From NCBI GenBank assembly GCA_019114925.1, contig DXEO01000115.1, positions 1 to 10,811 of the forward strand: 10,811 nt of DNA. The letters run 5' to 3'. The stretch is from Candidatus Corynebacterium faecipullorum (GTDB lineage Bacteria > Actinomycetota > Actinomycetes > Mycobacteriales > Mycobacteriaceae). Shown here one piece after another: positions 1 through 5,891 of the stretch. Both the position numbers and the translations under genes were made by a program. The notes beneath the pieces were generated by a model. It made no database searches. It had not been told where the DNA came from and saw only the letters and a program-made list of their open reading frames with translations. Each line of letters begins with the position of its first letter. Position 1 is the stretch's first letter.

Positions 1-474
1 GGTGTCGTTGTAGGTGGCGGATTCCACGGTGGGCTCCAGCAGTCCGGAGGTGTCCACCTCGAGGTCACCGGTCAACGGTGCCAGCCACTGGTTAGCGGCG
101 AAGTCCGCGGTCCAGACCACGTCCAGCGCCATGACGTCGTAGTCAGAGTTGCCTGCCTGCAGGGACTGAACGAGGGTCTCGCGCTGGGCGTCGGCTTCGC
201 CGGCGAGCTCCTTGAGCTCGACCTTCTCGTCCGGGTGCTCAGCGTTCCATGCCTCGATGATGGGCGTGATCTTGTCGGTATCGTTCTTGCCCATGGCAAA
301 GGTGATGGGGCCGCGGCCGCCACCATCAGTCGAGGCAGCATCGGAGCCGGTGCTTGACGACGATCCCTCGTCGCTCGAGGAGCAACCCGCCAAGGTCAGC
401 GCGAGTGCAGCGGTGGTGACGACAACGCCGCGGCGGACAGAACGCAGCGAGCTGGGGAGGAAGGACTTCTTCAT
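1..474 (-). CDS. tusE: Trehalose-type ABC transporter substrate-binding lipoprotein (LpqY/TusE-like), 5' part only
   Basis: This is the first 158 codons of an extracytoplasmic sugar-binding lipoprotein; the rest lies beyond the left edge. Residues 1-31 are a lipoprotein signal peptide: an MKK start, an Arg pair, a hydrophobic core and a TLAGC lipobox with Cys31 as the lipidation site. A Ser/Asp/Gly-rich linker follows. The mature part begins near GPITFAMGKND and contains DVMALDVVWTADFA, which closely resembles the segment I recall from mycobacterial LpqY. That supports trehalose (or a related disaccharide) as ligand, by family inference. The ATG at 474 has a good ribosome binding site, GAAAGGTG, eight bases upstream, unlike the leaderless genes nearby. 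The ATPase gene lies 124 bases upstream on the same strand, so the two are probably co-transcribed, with permease genes expected further left. A maltose- or other sugar-specific family member cannot be excluded from this fragment. Confidence 0.87.
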   Translation of the reverse strand, partial: MKKSFLPSSLRSVRRGVVVTTAALALTLAGCSSSDEGSSSSTGSDAASTDGGGRGPITFAMGKNDTDKITPIIEAWNAEHPDEKVELKELAGEADAQRETLVQSLQAGNSDYDVMALDVVWTADFAANQWLAPLTGDLEVDTSGLLEPTVESATYNDT

Positions 475-598
475 TGAATATTCACCTTTCGGAAAACTTC
501 TGATGACTACAAAATAGGGGATCATCCCCACATTGCACGTGGTTTTGGCTTTTAATTCACTCCAAGCGGGGGTGAAATCACCCTGTCCGTGGTGTTTC
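475..598 (-). promoter_or_regulatory. ATPase-to-lipoprotein intergenic spacer with two small hairpins
   Basis: The 124-base spacer between two genes of one transport operon holds two perfect inverted repeats. The first is GGGTGA-AA-TCACCC (570-583). The second is GGGGATCATCCCC (517-529), whose transcript reads GGGGA-TGA-TCCCC followed by TATTTTGT. The second resembles a weak terminator or attenuator. In binding-protein operons such elements, or an internal promoter, often set a higher level of the binding protein than of the ATPase. Here that role is inference, since the stems are short and the T tract is poor. Confidence 0.35.
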
Positions 599-1588
599 TT
601 AAGCCTCGATACGCTGGCCGGTCTCCGGATCGAAGTGGTGAGCCTCGCGGGGGTTAAAGGTCAGCACGACGTTCTCACCGCGCTGCGGAACGTTGTCGCT
701 CGCGCGGGCCACGAAGCGCTGCTCGCCCACCATGACGTAGACGAAGGACTCGGAGCCCAGCTCTTCCACGAACTCCACCGTGCCCTGGAAACCAATCGGC
801 CCCTTATTGATGAATATCTTCTCCGGGCGAACGCCGACGCGACCACCGTTGTAGTCGAAGATATTCATCGCCGGAGAGCCAATGAAGCCGGCGACGAATT
901 CGTTAGCGGGGGCGTCGTAAAGCTCGCGCGGTGGTGCGACCTGCTGCAGGACACCGTCCTTGAGTACGGCCACGCGGTCACCCATCGTCATGGCCTCCAC
1001 CTGGTCGTGGGTGACGTAGACAGTGGTGGTTCCGAGGCGCTGTTGGAGGCTGGCTAGCTCCGCGCGGGTTTGCACGCGCAGTTTGGCGTCCAGGTTAGAC
1101 AGGGGCTCATCCATGAGGAAGGCCTTCGGCTCGCGCACGATGGCGCGGCCCATGGCCACGCGCTGGCGCTGACCACCAGAGAGGTCTTTTGGCTTGCGCT
1201 GCAGGTACTCCGTGAGCCCAAGGGTTTTCGCGGCTTCCTCTACTTTGGCTGTGATTTCAGCCTTGGGCATCTTGGCCAGCTTGAGGGCGAAGCCCATGTT
1301 CTGGGCTACGGTGAGGTGCGGGTAGAGCGCGTAGTTCTGGAAGACCATGGCGATATCGCGATCGCCTGGCTCAAGGCCCGTGACGTCTTTGTCGTCAATA
1401 AGGATGCGGCCGCTGGATACCGGCTCCAGCCCCGCGAGGGCGCGCAAGGTGGTGGACTTACCGCAGCCAGACGGGCCGACGAGGACGAGAAACTCGCCGT
1501 CCGCAATCTCGAGATTGAGGTCTTTGACCGTGGGGTTCTCGGCACGGGGATAGGTGATGCCGACGTTCTCAAACGTGACCTTTGCCAT
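599..1588 (-). CDS. tusK: ABC transporter ATP-binding protein, sugar importer type (MsiK/UgpC/TusK-like)
   Basis: A cytoplasmic ATPase of 329 residues, a normal length for the MalK/MsiK/UgpC group, that energises sugar import. All nucleotide-binding motifs are present: Walker A GPSGCGKST (38-46), Q-loop Gln84 in MVFQ, signature LSGGQ (136-140), Walker B AFLMDEP (156-162), D-loop SNLD (164-167) and switch His194. Residues from about 240 to the end match the C-terminal TOBE/regulatory domain of carbohydrate importers, with VRPEKI at 254-259. It is the first gene of an operon leading into the lipoprotein gene, which is LpqY/TusE-like, so a trehalose system is the best guess. In several actinobacteria one MsiK serves many sugar importers, so a multi-substrate role is possible. 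The ATG at 1588 is six bases downstream of a TAGTGT box, predicting a leaderless mRNA. No motif is missing. Confidence 0.93.
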   Translation of the reverse strand: MAKVTFENVGITYPRAENPTVKDLNLEIADGEFLVLVGPSGCGKSTTLRALAGLEPVSSGRILIDDKDVTGLEPGDRDIAMVFQNYALYPHLTVAQNMGFALKLAKMPKAEITAKVEEAAKTLGLTEYLQRKPKDLSGGQRQRVAMGRAIVREPKAFLMDEPLSNLDAKLRVQTRAELASLQQRLGTTTVYVTHDQVEAMTMGDRVAVLKDGVLQQVAPPRELYDAPANEFVAGFIGSPAMNIFDYNGGRVGVRPEKIFINKGPIGFQGTVEFVEELGSESFVYVMVGEQRFVARASDNVPQRGENVVLTFNPREAHHFDPETGQRIEA

Positions 1589-1594
1589 GGATTC

Positions 1595-1600
1595 ACACTA
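1595..1600 (-). promoter_or_regulatory. -10 element for the ABC ATPase gene, leaderless start
   Basis: TAGTGT fits the actinobacterial TANNNT -10 pattern and ends six bases before the ATG at 1588. A transcript starting at or next to that ATG would have no leader and no Shine-Dalgarno, and none is visible. Confidence 0.55.
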
Positions 1601-1636
1601 GCACCTGGCGGTGCGTGCATTAGGCTGGAATTCGCC

Positions 1637-2189
1637 ATGAAGAAGCTCGCCCCTCCCCTCGCGCTACTCTTGGTCGGTTGCTCCGGCACGGAATCCGCTG
1701 AGTCCTTTGCGCCACCGACAACCGTTTCTACTGGGACGCTGATGCGTATTCAGCGCCTTCGGGTGAAGAGGCTCAGCGCGATACCGTGTTCCGCGCTATT
1801 TTGCCGATACTGTCGACGCATCTGAAGTCCGCTCACAGTTGGTGGACAATGGCCACTTAGAGCGCTCCACCATGCGTGCCAGCATGAAGGGGATGGGCCT
1901 GGATGTCTCGGATTCAGAATTGCAAGAGTACGGCGAGTGGGTGTGTGAATGGGTTACCCCAGCAACCCGCTATGTGCTGGTAACTGAAGGAAAGCCGGAT
2001 AGCCTCGGGGCGCAAGACCGCGCTGATTACGACAAGTTGATCGGGGATACTGTTTCTTTCCTGGCAGATACGCGGCAGATCACCGTCACGCCTGAGCAGG
2101 TCACCCATGCGTTGCCGCAGGCGGTACTGACTACCTGTCTTGATGATGCTACTGCCCGCACAATTCTGGCCAATCCGGATTACTTTTAG
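1637..2189 (+). pseudogene. Small secreted lipoprotein gene broken by two -1 frameshifts
   Basis: The ATG at 1637 opens a clear lipoprotein signal peptide, MKKLAPPLALLLVGC, with Cys15 at the lipobox. The reading frame then degrades into an Arg-rich sequence and stops near 1825. Natural-looking protein continues in the next frame (about 1711-1800: NRFYWDADAYSAPSGEEAQR, then DTVFRAI). It then continues in the third frame from about 1801 (ADTVDASEVRSQLVDNG) to the TAG at 2187-2189. Each switch corresponds to one missing base: one near 1702-1728, the other in the T run at 1799-1802, where one more T would restore IFADTVD. Repaired, the product would be about 185 residues, a secreted lipoprotein of no family I recognise, with two Cys late in the sequence. 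A TAGGCT box at 1621-1626 could be its promoter. Sequencing error is a real alternative, especially at the T run. Confidence 0.65.
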
Positions 2190-2218
2190 TTACTTCTAGA
2201 AGGCTGTGGCTCGGCGGG

Positions 2219-2224
2219 TAACCT
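2219..2224 (+). promoter_or_regulatory. -10 element for birA, leaderless start
   Basis: TAACCT (TANNNT) is followed by exactly seven bases and then the birA ATG at 2232. No Shine-Dalgarno is visible, so a leaderless birA transcript is predicted. Confidence 0.55.
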
Positions 2225-2231
2225 TGGGTGC

Positions 2232-3152
2232 ATGACTGCACTTGATATGGACCGAATCCGTGAGGCGCTGAGCGAAGACTTCGCTGTTATCGATTACACC
2301 GAATCCACTGGCTCCACCAACACTGATCTCATGCAGGCCGAAAAGGTGGCTGATGGCACCGTACTGCTGACCAATGAGCAGGTTGCCGGCAAAGGCCGCT
2401 TGGGTCGCCAGTGGGTGAGCCCGGCGGGCTCGCAGCTTATCTTTTCCGCTTTAATCCTCCCGGATTCGCTGGATCACCTCGGCACCCTGCCCCTAGCCGC
2501 CGGCTTGGCCGTGACCGACTCGGTGAAGAAAGCAGTACTCAAGTGGCCGAACGACGTCCAGATTGATGGCAAGAAGCTCTGCGGCATTCTCGCCGAAGCT
2601 GGCCCAGTGGGCGAGGCCCTCAAATCTGCTCCGAAAACGGAAGTGTCCAAGGCTGAAATTAACAAGGCCGAGGTGAATAAAGCCGAGGTGAACAAAGCAG
2701 AGATTAATAAGGCCGAGATCAACAAGGCGGAAATCAACAAGGCTGAAGTTAACAAGGCCGAAGTCGCCCCCAAGACTCAGTCTGTGAACCCGCCTTCAGC
2801 CCGCGTGGTCGTGGGCATGGGCATCAACGTCACCCTGACCCGCGAGGAACTGCCCATCGAGGCCGCGACATCGCTCGCGCTCGAAGGCCTTGAGACCGAC
2901 CGCACGAAGCTGGCCATTACCGTGCTGAAGAACTTGCGCCACCGCATTACCCAGTGGGAGCAGCAGGATCCACAGCTTATGGCTGATTACCGCAAGGTGT
3001 GTTCTTCCATCGGGCAGGAGGTCCGCCTCGAAGCCCCGACCGGCGACGTCATCGGCACCGTCGAGGGCGTGGCCGATGATGGCCGCATCAACGTTGGCGG
3101 CGAGTATTACTCCGCGGGTGATGTCATCCACCTGCGCCCAGCTGGTCAGTAG
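2232..3152 (+). CDS. birA: Biotin--protein ligase (BirA), monofunctional, with a repeat insertion
   Basis: A cytoplasmic enzyme that makes biotinyl-AMP and attaches biotin to the carrier lysine of acyl-CoA and pyruvate carboxylases. Family motifs are clear: ESTGSTN (24-30), the biotin/AMP loop GKGRLGRQW (53-61), LKWPNDVQIDGKKLCGILAE (103-122) and VVVGMGINV (192-200). A C-terminal SH3-like domain spans about 255-303. There is no N-terminal helix-turn-helix, so it should not act as the biotin repressor as in E. coli. At 306 residues it is longer than monofunctional relatives of about 260-270. The excess lies between GILAEAG and VVVGMGINV, where E. coli BirA has a short loop. Here about 65 residues include eight tandem [IV]-[NS]-K-A-E units (138-177). 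The insertion keeps the frame and all recognised motifs, so the enzyme is probably active. Confidence 0.95.
   Translation: MTALDMDRIREALSEDFAVIDYTESTGSTNTDLMQAEKVADGTVLLTNEQVAGKGRLGRQWVSPAGSQLIFSALILPDSLDHLGTLPLAAGLAVTDSVKKAVLKWPNDVQIDGKKLCGILAEAGPVGEALKSAPKTEVSKAEINKAEVNKAEVNKAEINKAEINKAEINKAEVNKAEVAPKTQSVNPPSARVVVGMGINVTLTREELPIEAATSLALEGLETDRTKLAITVLKNLRHRITQWEQQDPQLMADYRKVCSSIGQEVRLEAPTGDVIGTVEGVADDGRINVGGEYYSAGDVIHLRPAGQ
2643..2762 (+). repeat. Eight tandem 15-bp units coding [IV]NKAE inside birA
   Basis: Eight consecutive 15-base units encode VSKAE, then INKAE, VNKAE, VNKAE, INKAE, INKAE, INKAE and VNKAE. The unit is constant in protein but not in DNA: Asn is AAC or AAT, Lys AAG or AAA, Ala GCC, GCT, GCA or GCG, and Glu GAA or GAG. 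Synonymous drift with a fixed peptide points to an older repeat kept at the protein level, not a fresh slippage product. The unit is highly charged (Lys and Glu alternating with Ala and a beta-branched residue). It could be a solvent-exposed helix, a disordered linker, or a loose variant of A-x-[hydrophobic]-x-x pentapeptide-repeat coils. Confidence 0.95.
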
Positions 3153-3224
3153 GCCTGAGCGCCGCTTCCTTCACAGTTCCTTGTAATTGAGCCTGGCGGA
3201 GAGGTAATTATCCCGGGCGCTCTC

Positions 3225-3355
3225 CACAAGGTGTCTTTCAAAAGGCATCAATCAAAAGGCGTCTTTGCCTTTGAAAACGCCATCTACAACCCCACACAAG
3301 GTGTTTTTAACCCCAAAGACACCTTGTGACTAATGCCTTTTAAGAGATGCCTTCT
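3225..3355. repeat. Cluster of eight short related repeats in both orientations, after birA
   Basis: The 289-base stretch between birA and the next gene carries no convincing ORF. It does hold variants of one motif, roughly AAGG[CT][AG]T[CT]TTT. Forward copies are at 3225-3238 (CACAAGGTGTCTTT), 3240-3249 (AAAAGGCATC), 3254-3266 (AAAAGGCGTCTTT) and 3295-3308 (CACAAGGTGTTTTT). Reverse copies are at 3274-3284 (AAAACGCCATC), 3315-3328 (AAAGACACCTTGTG), 3332-3341 (AATGCCTTTT) and 3346-3355 (GATGCCTTCT). It is not a CRISPR: the units are too short, uneven and in both orientations. Candidates are a run of regulator sites, a degenerate miniature mobile element, or a region folding into alternative RNA hairpins. 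Confidence 0.6.
3295..3328 (+). terminator. Strong hairpin after birA, possible terminator or processing element
   Basis: Arms 3295-3308 (CACAAGGTGTTTTT) and 3315-3328 (AAAGACACCTTGTG) pair over 14 positions, with one G-U type position, around the loop AACCCC. There is no T run directly after the stem, so it is not a standard intrinsic terminator. The right arm also pairs perfectly with 3225-3238, giving a competing fold. It is the only strong candidate for ending birA transcription before the next gene. Confidence 0.4.
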
Positions 3356-3428
3356 GCAATGCTTGGTGTCGAAGACCCCGGAGATGACCGCGGCTGGGGC
3401 AGGCACGGAGCGTTCGCGAGACAGTAGG

Positions 3429-3434
3429 TAGCAT
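3429..3434 (+). promoter_or_regulatory. -10 element for the PH-domain membrane protein gene
   Basis: TAGCAT (TANNNT) is followed by seven bases and then the ATG at 3442, the same geometry as at birA and purK. It favours 3442 over the overlapping upstream ATG at 3433 as the start. Confidence 0.45.
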
Positions 3435-3441
3435 GAGCCCC

Positions 3442-3885
3442 ATGAACCTCATGCAGATGGGCCGCGGCGAGGTTGTGCGCGCGGACATGACCGCCCCGTT
3501 TCGGACGCTGCTCTTTCCTTTTTTAGAGCTCGTCGTGATTACCGGGGTGTGCTGGATTGCCATCGGCTGGTGTGACTATAACGGCATGGACCTGGCGCTT
3601 CGCAATGGTTTAGTAGCTATATGGGCTCTGCTTGCTGCTTGGCGCTTCGTCCTTCCCCTGGTGAAAGCCCGCCGTAAGCGCTTCATCGTGACCAACCTGC
3701 GCGTCATCGCCCGCGAAGGCAAGCGCGTTGATTCGATCCCGCTCACCGATATTCGTGGTGCCCGCCGCCGCCGCGGGGGAATTTCGCTGGCACTCCATGG
3801 CTATGAGAAGCCGATGTATTTTCCGTCCATCCCCAAAGCCAAACGCGTCGAGGATATCCTCAACGAGCAACCGGTGTGGGGTTAG
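3442..3885 (+). CDS. Small PH-like (bPH2/YdbS-type) domain membrane protein
   Basis: A 147-residue protein (150 if the ATG at 3433 is used) with two hydrophobic segments near the N-terminus. One is around residues 20-43 (LLFPFLELVVITGVCWIAIG) and the other around 56-74 (GLVAIWALLAAWRFVLPLV). A basic stretch (KARRKR) follows, then a compact domain resembling bacterial PH domains: a beta strand with RFIVTNLRVIAREG, then SIPLTDIRGARRRRGG. The layout suggests a membrane-anchored protein with its PH-like domain in the cytoplasm. I associate an uncharacterised membrane protein between birA and purK with corynebacteria. Its molecular function is unknown. It has its own predicted promoter, and its stop codon overlaps the end of the converging acetolactate decarboxylase gene by four bases. 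Confidence 0.8.
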   Translation: MNLMQMGRGEVVRADMTAPFRTLLFPFLELVVITGVCWIAIGWCDYNGMDLALRNGLVAIWALLAAWRFVLPLVKARRKRFIVTNLRVIAREGKRVDSIPLTDIRGARRRRGGISLALHGYEKPMYFPSIPKAKRVEDILNEQPVWG

Positions 3886-4601
3886 CCCTTAATCTCCGTC
3901 GTGTGTAGCTGCTGGTCCAAGTCATCAGGGGCCAGGTTGGCGGAGCGGAACTCGTGGGTCAGCGGCAAGCGCAGATCGAGGTCCGTGCCGGGGCAGAGTT
4001 CAATGGTGGCCTCATCCACCGTGTAGTCCAGCACGTGTCCGCCGGTGGTGCGTGCAGCGTCGATAAAGTGCACGTGGCATCCGGGCACCGAAATACCCTT
4101 CTCAAAGACCGGAGTGCGGAAACCGCCGATGATGCCTTCGACGTTTTCAAAGCGCAGCTCTTTATCGCCGCCCACTGCCTGCGCCATCGGCGGATAAGGT
4201 TTGCTCTGCTTGACCACCGTGCGGGTCACCACGTTGCTGAAGCGTCCGGTGATACGCACCGCGTACATGTAGTTGGCGGAAGGCTCCACCTCATCGATGA
4301 AGGCCGAAAGCTCCTCGCGCTTCAACCCTTTGGGCGCGGCCACCTTAATACGGGGGACAAAGTTCGTGGCCACCGCGAAGGGTGTTCCCTGGTCTAAGTC
4401 CGCCACCGTCGCGGTGCCATCGCCACGCAGCTGGTAGCACACGCCATCGAGGATAATCATCTCCCCGTCCAGCGCATCGAAGGTGCCGATGCCGAAATTG
4501 CCCTTGCCCAAGAGCTCGCCGATGGTCATTTCGCCGTCGTAAATGCCATCCAACAGCGCGGTCATGAGGGAGTTCTGAAAGATGGTATGCCGGACGATCA
4601 T
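3882..4601 (-). CDS. budA: Alpha-acetolactate decarboxylase
   Basis: A cytoplasmic zinc enzyme that converts (S)-2-acetolactate to (R)-acetoin, diverting acetolactate from valine/leucine synthesis toward acetoin and butanediol. The 239-residue product has the normal length and strong family motifs. These are LLDGIYDG (16-23), FGIGTFDALDGEMIILDG (36-53), YAVRITGRF (113-121), GCHVHFIDAARTTGGHVLDY (174-193) and a terminal HTTE (233-236). By comparison with characterised enzymes, His176, His178 and His189 bind zinc, and Glu47, Arg116 and Glu236 are catalytic. The open frame runs further upstream into antisense purK, but homology begins right after the ATG at 4601. Neither a Shine-Dalgarno nor a well-spaced -10 box is obvious. 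It lies head to head with purK, only 24 bases between start codons. I do not recall this gene at this position in C. glutamicum, so it may be a lineage-specific insertion. Confidence 0.95.
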   Translation of the reverse strand: MIVRHTIFQNSLMTALLDGIYDGEMTIGELLGKGNFGIGTFDALDGEMIILDGVCYQLRGDGTATVADLDQGTPFAVATNFVPRIKVAAPKGLKREELSAFIDEVEPSANYMYAVRITGRFSNVVTRTVVKQSKPYPPMAQAVGGDKELRFENVEGIIGGFRTPVFEKGISVPGCHVHFIDAARTTGGHVLDYTVDEATIELCPGTDLDLRLPLTHEFRSANLAPDDLDQQLHTTEIKG

Positions 4602-4625
4602 GGCCCCAAGGCTAGTATTGAAAGA
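4602..4625. promoter_or_regulatory. 24-bp divergent promoter region between budA and purK
   Basis: Only 24 bases separate the two start codons. On the plus strand TAGTAT (4613-4618) lies seven bases before the purK GTG at 4626. On the minus strand the same bases read AATACT or TACTAG, the best -10 candidates for budA. The two polymerase footprints must overlap, so simultaneous initiation in both directions seems unlikely, and part of the budA promoter would lie inside the purK coding region. Confidence 0.5.
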
Positions 4626-5849
4626 GTGAGTGAACAACACAAACCCCTCGTTACTGTTTATGGAGACGGCCAGCTTGCACGCATGATGCAGCCGGCCGCC
4701 GCTGAGCTCGATATCCACCTGCGCGTGCTGGCCTCCGCGCCAGACAAGTCCGCCGCACAGGTGATTCCGGACGTGGTGCTCGGTGACTACCACGATCTCG
4801 ACGTGCTCACCGCCGCCGCGGCAGGCGCGGATGCAATTACCTTTGAGCACGAGCACGTCCCGACGGAGCACGTCGAGGCTCTCATCGCTGACGGCCTCAA
4901 CGTCCAGCCCCAGCCTTCCGCCCTCCTCTACGCGCAGGACAAGCTGCTCATGCGCCAGAAGCTGGCCGAGCTGGGCGCCCCAGTGCCGCGCTTTGCCGCC
5001 ATCGAATCGGTGGAGGATGCGCGGGATTTTGCCGCGATTGTCGACGGTCACGTGTGCCTCAAAGCCCGTCGCGGCGGCTACGATGGCCATGGCGTGTGGT
5101 TCCCCTCCGGGGAGGAGCTGGAGCCGCTAGTGGAGGAGCTCCTCGCCGCTGGCACCCCGCTGATGGCTGAGGAAAAAGTGGCCCTTACCCGCGAGCTGTC
5201 CGTGCTCGTCGCCCGCCGCCCCTCCGGCGAGGTCAAGGCCTGGCCGGTCACCGAGTCCGTGCAGCGTGATGGCATCTGCGCTGAGGCTTTTGCCCCAGCC
5301 CCGAACCTGTCGGCTGAGCTGGCTGAGCGCGCCATGCGGGTAGGCATCAAGGTAGCCACCGAACTCGGTGTGACTGGCGTGCTGGCAGTGGAGCTTTTCG
5401 CCTTTGCCACGAAGCAAGACGCCGGCTGCATCATTGCGTCCGCTTCGGGTGCCCCGGGAGCGGTTGTGGAAGAGGATATCGCGGTCAACGAGCTGGCCAT
5501 GCGCCCACACAACACCGGCCACTGGACCCAGGATGGCTGCGTGACCTCACAGTTCGAGCAGCACCTGCGCGCCGTACTGGATCTGCCGCTCGGCTCCACC
5601 AAGCCGCTGGCGCCCGTAACGGTTATGGCCAATGTGCTGGGCGCTGAGGAGGATCCGCAGATGCCCATGCCGCAGCGTGTCCGCGAAGTCATGGAGCGCT
5701 ACCCGCAGGCGAAGATCCACCTCTACGGCAAGGATCACCAGCCGGGCCGCAAGATCGGCCACGTCAATGTTGTCGGTGAGGATGTGGAGGAAACCCGCCG
5801 CATCGCCCACGATGCCGCCCACTTCCTCGTCCACGCACAGTGGGCGTAA
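4626..5849 (+). CDS. purK: 5-(carboxyamino)imidazole ribonucleotide synthase (PurK)
   Basis: A cytoplasmic ATP-grasp enzyme of purine biosynthesis that uses ATP and bicarbonate to turn AIR into N5-CAIR, the substrate of PurE encoded next door. I chose the GTG at 4626 (407 residues) over an in-frame ATG at 4587. A TAGTAT box ends seven bases before the GTG, and family similarity (VTVYGDGQLARMM) starts soon after it. Motifs are GDGQLARM (13-20), FEHEHVP (73-79), KARRGGYDGHG (146-156), the active-site segment NELAMRPHNTGHW (288-300) and the C-terminal GKDHQPGRKIGHVNV (368-382). Between VELF and VNELAM there are about 15-17 more residues (around 262-285, containing CIIASASGAPG) than I recall for the family. 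This looks like a surface-loop expansion. purE follows after 42 bases, forming an operon. Confidence 0.96.
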   Translation: MSEQHKPLVTVYGDGQLARMMQPAAAELDIHLRVLASAPDKSAAQVIPDVVLGDYHDLDVLTAAAAGADAITFEHEHVPTEHVEALIADGLNVQPQPSALLYAQDKLLMRQKLAELGAPVPRFAAIESVEDARDFAAIVDGHVCLKARRGGYDGHGVWFPSGEELEPLVEELLAAGTPLMAEEKVALTRELSVLVARRPSGEVKAWPVTESVQRDGICAEAFAPAPNLSAELAERAMRVGIKVATELGVTGVLAVELFAFATKQDAGCIIASASGAPGAVVEEDIAVNELAMRPHNTGHWTQDGCVTSQFEQHLRAVLDLPLGSTKPLAPVTVMANVLGAEEDPQMPMPQRVREVMERYPQAKIHLYGKDHQPGRKIGHVNVVGEDVEETRRIAHDAAHFLVHAQWA

Positions 5850-5876
5850 ATCCGCAGCGAGCTTAAACGCTAGTAA

Positions 5877-5884
5877 AGAAGGAG
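5877..5884 (+). promoter_or_regulatory. Strong Shine-Dalgarno of purE
   Basis: GAAGGAGA lies seven bases before the purE ATG and fixes that start. No TANNNT box sits at the leaderless spacing, so purE is translated from the purK transcript. Confidence 0.75.
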
Positions 5885-5891
5885 ATTTTTC

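Noticed and set aside
599..1825. Several long plus-strand open frames opposite the ABC ATPase
   Set aside because: They are high-GC shadow frames. The minus strand encodes a complete ATPase with every expected motif.
2474..2773. Minus-strand open frame with a repeated ISALL/TSALL peptide opposite birA
   Set aside because: It is the complement of the NKAE repeat array and the surrounding birA sequence. It has no start signals, and the sense strand is clearly coding.
3225..3355. CRISPR array
   Set aside because: Units are 10-14 bases, in both orientations and unevenly spaced, with no spacer-like segments and no cas genes.
4587..4625. ATG at 4587 as the purK start
   Set aside because: The added 13 residues do not look like PurK and would overlap budA. 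The GTG at 4626 has a correctly spaced -10 box.
4602..5090. Long upstream extension of the acetolactate decarboxylase frame
   Set aside because: It runs antisense through purK, and family similarity begins right after the ATG at 4601.
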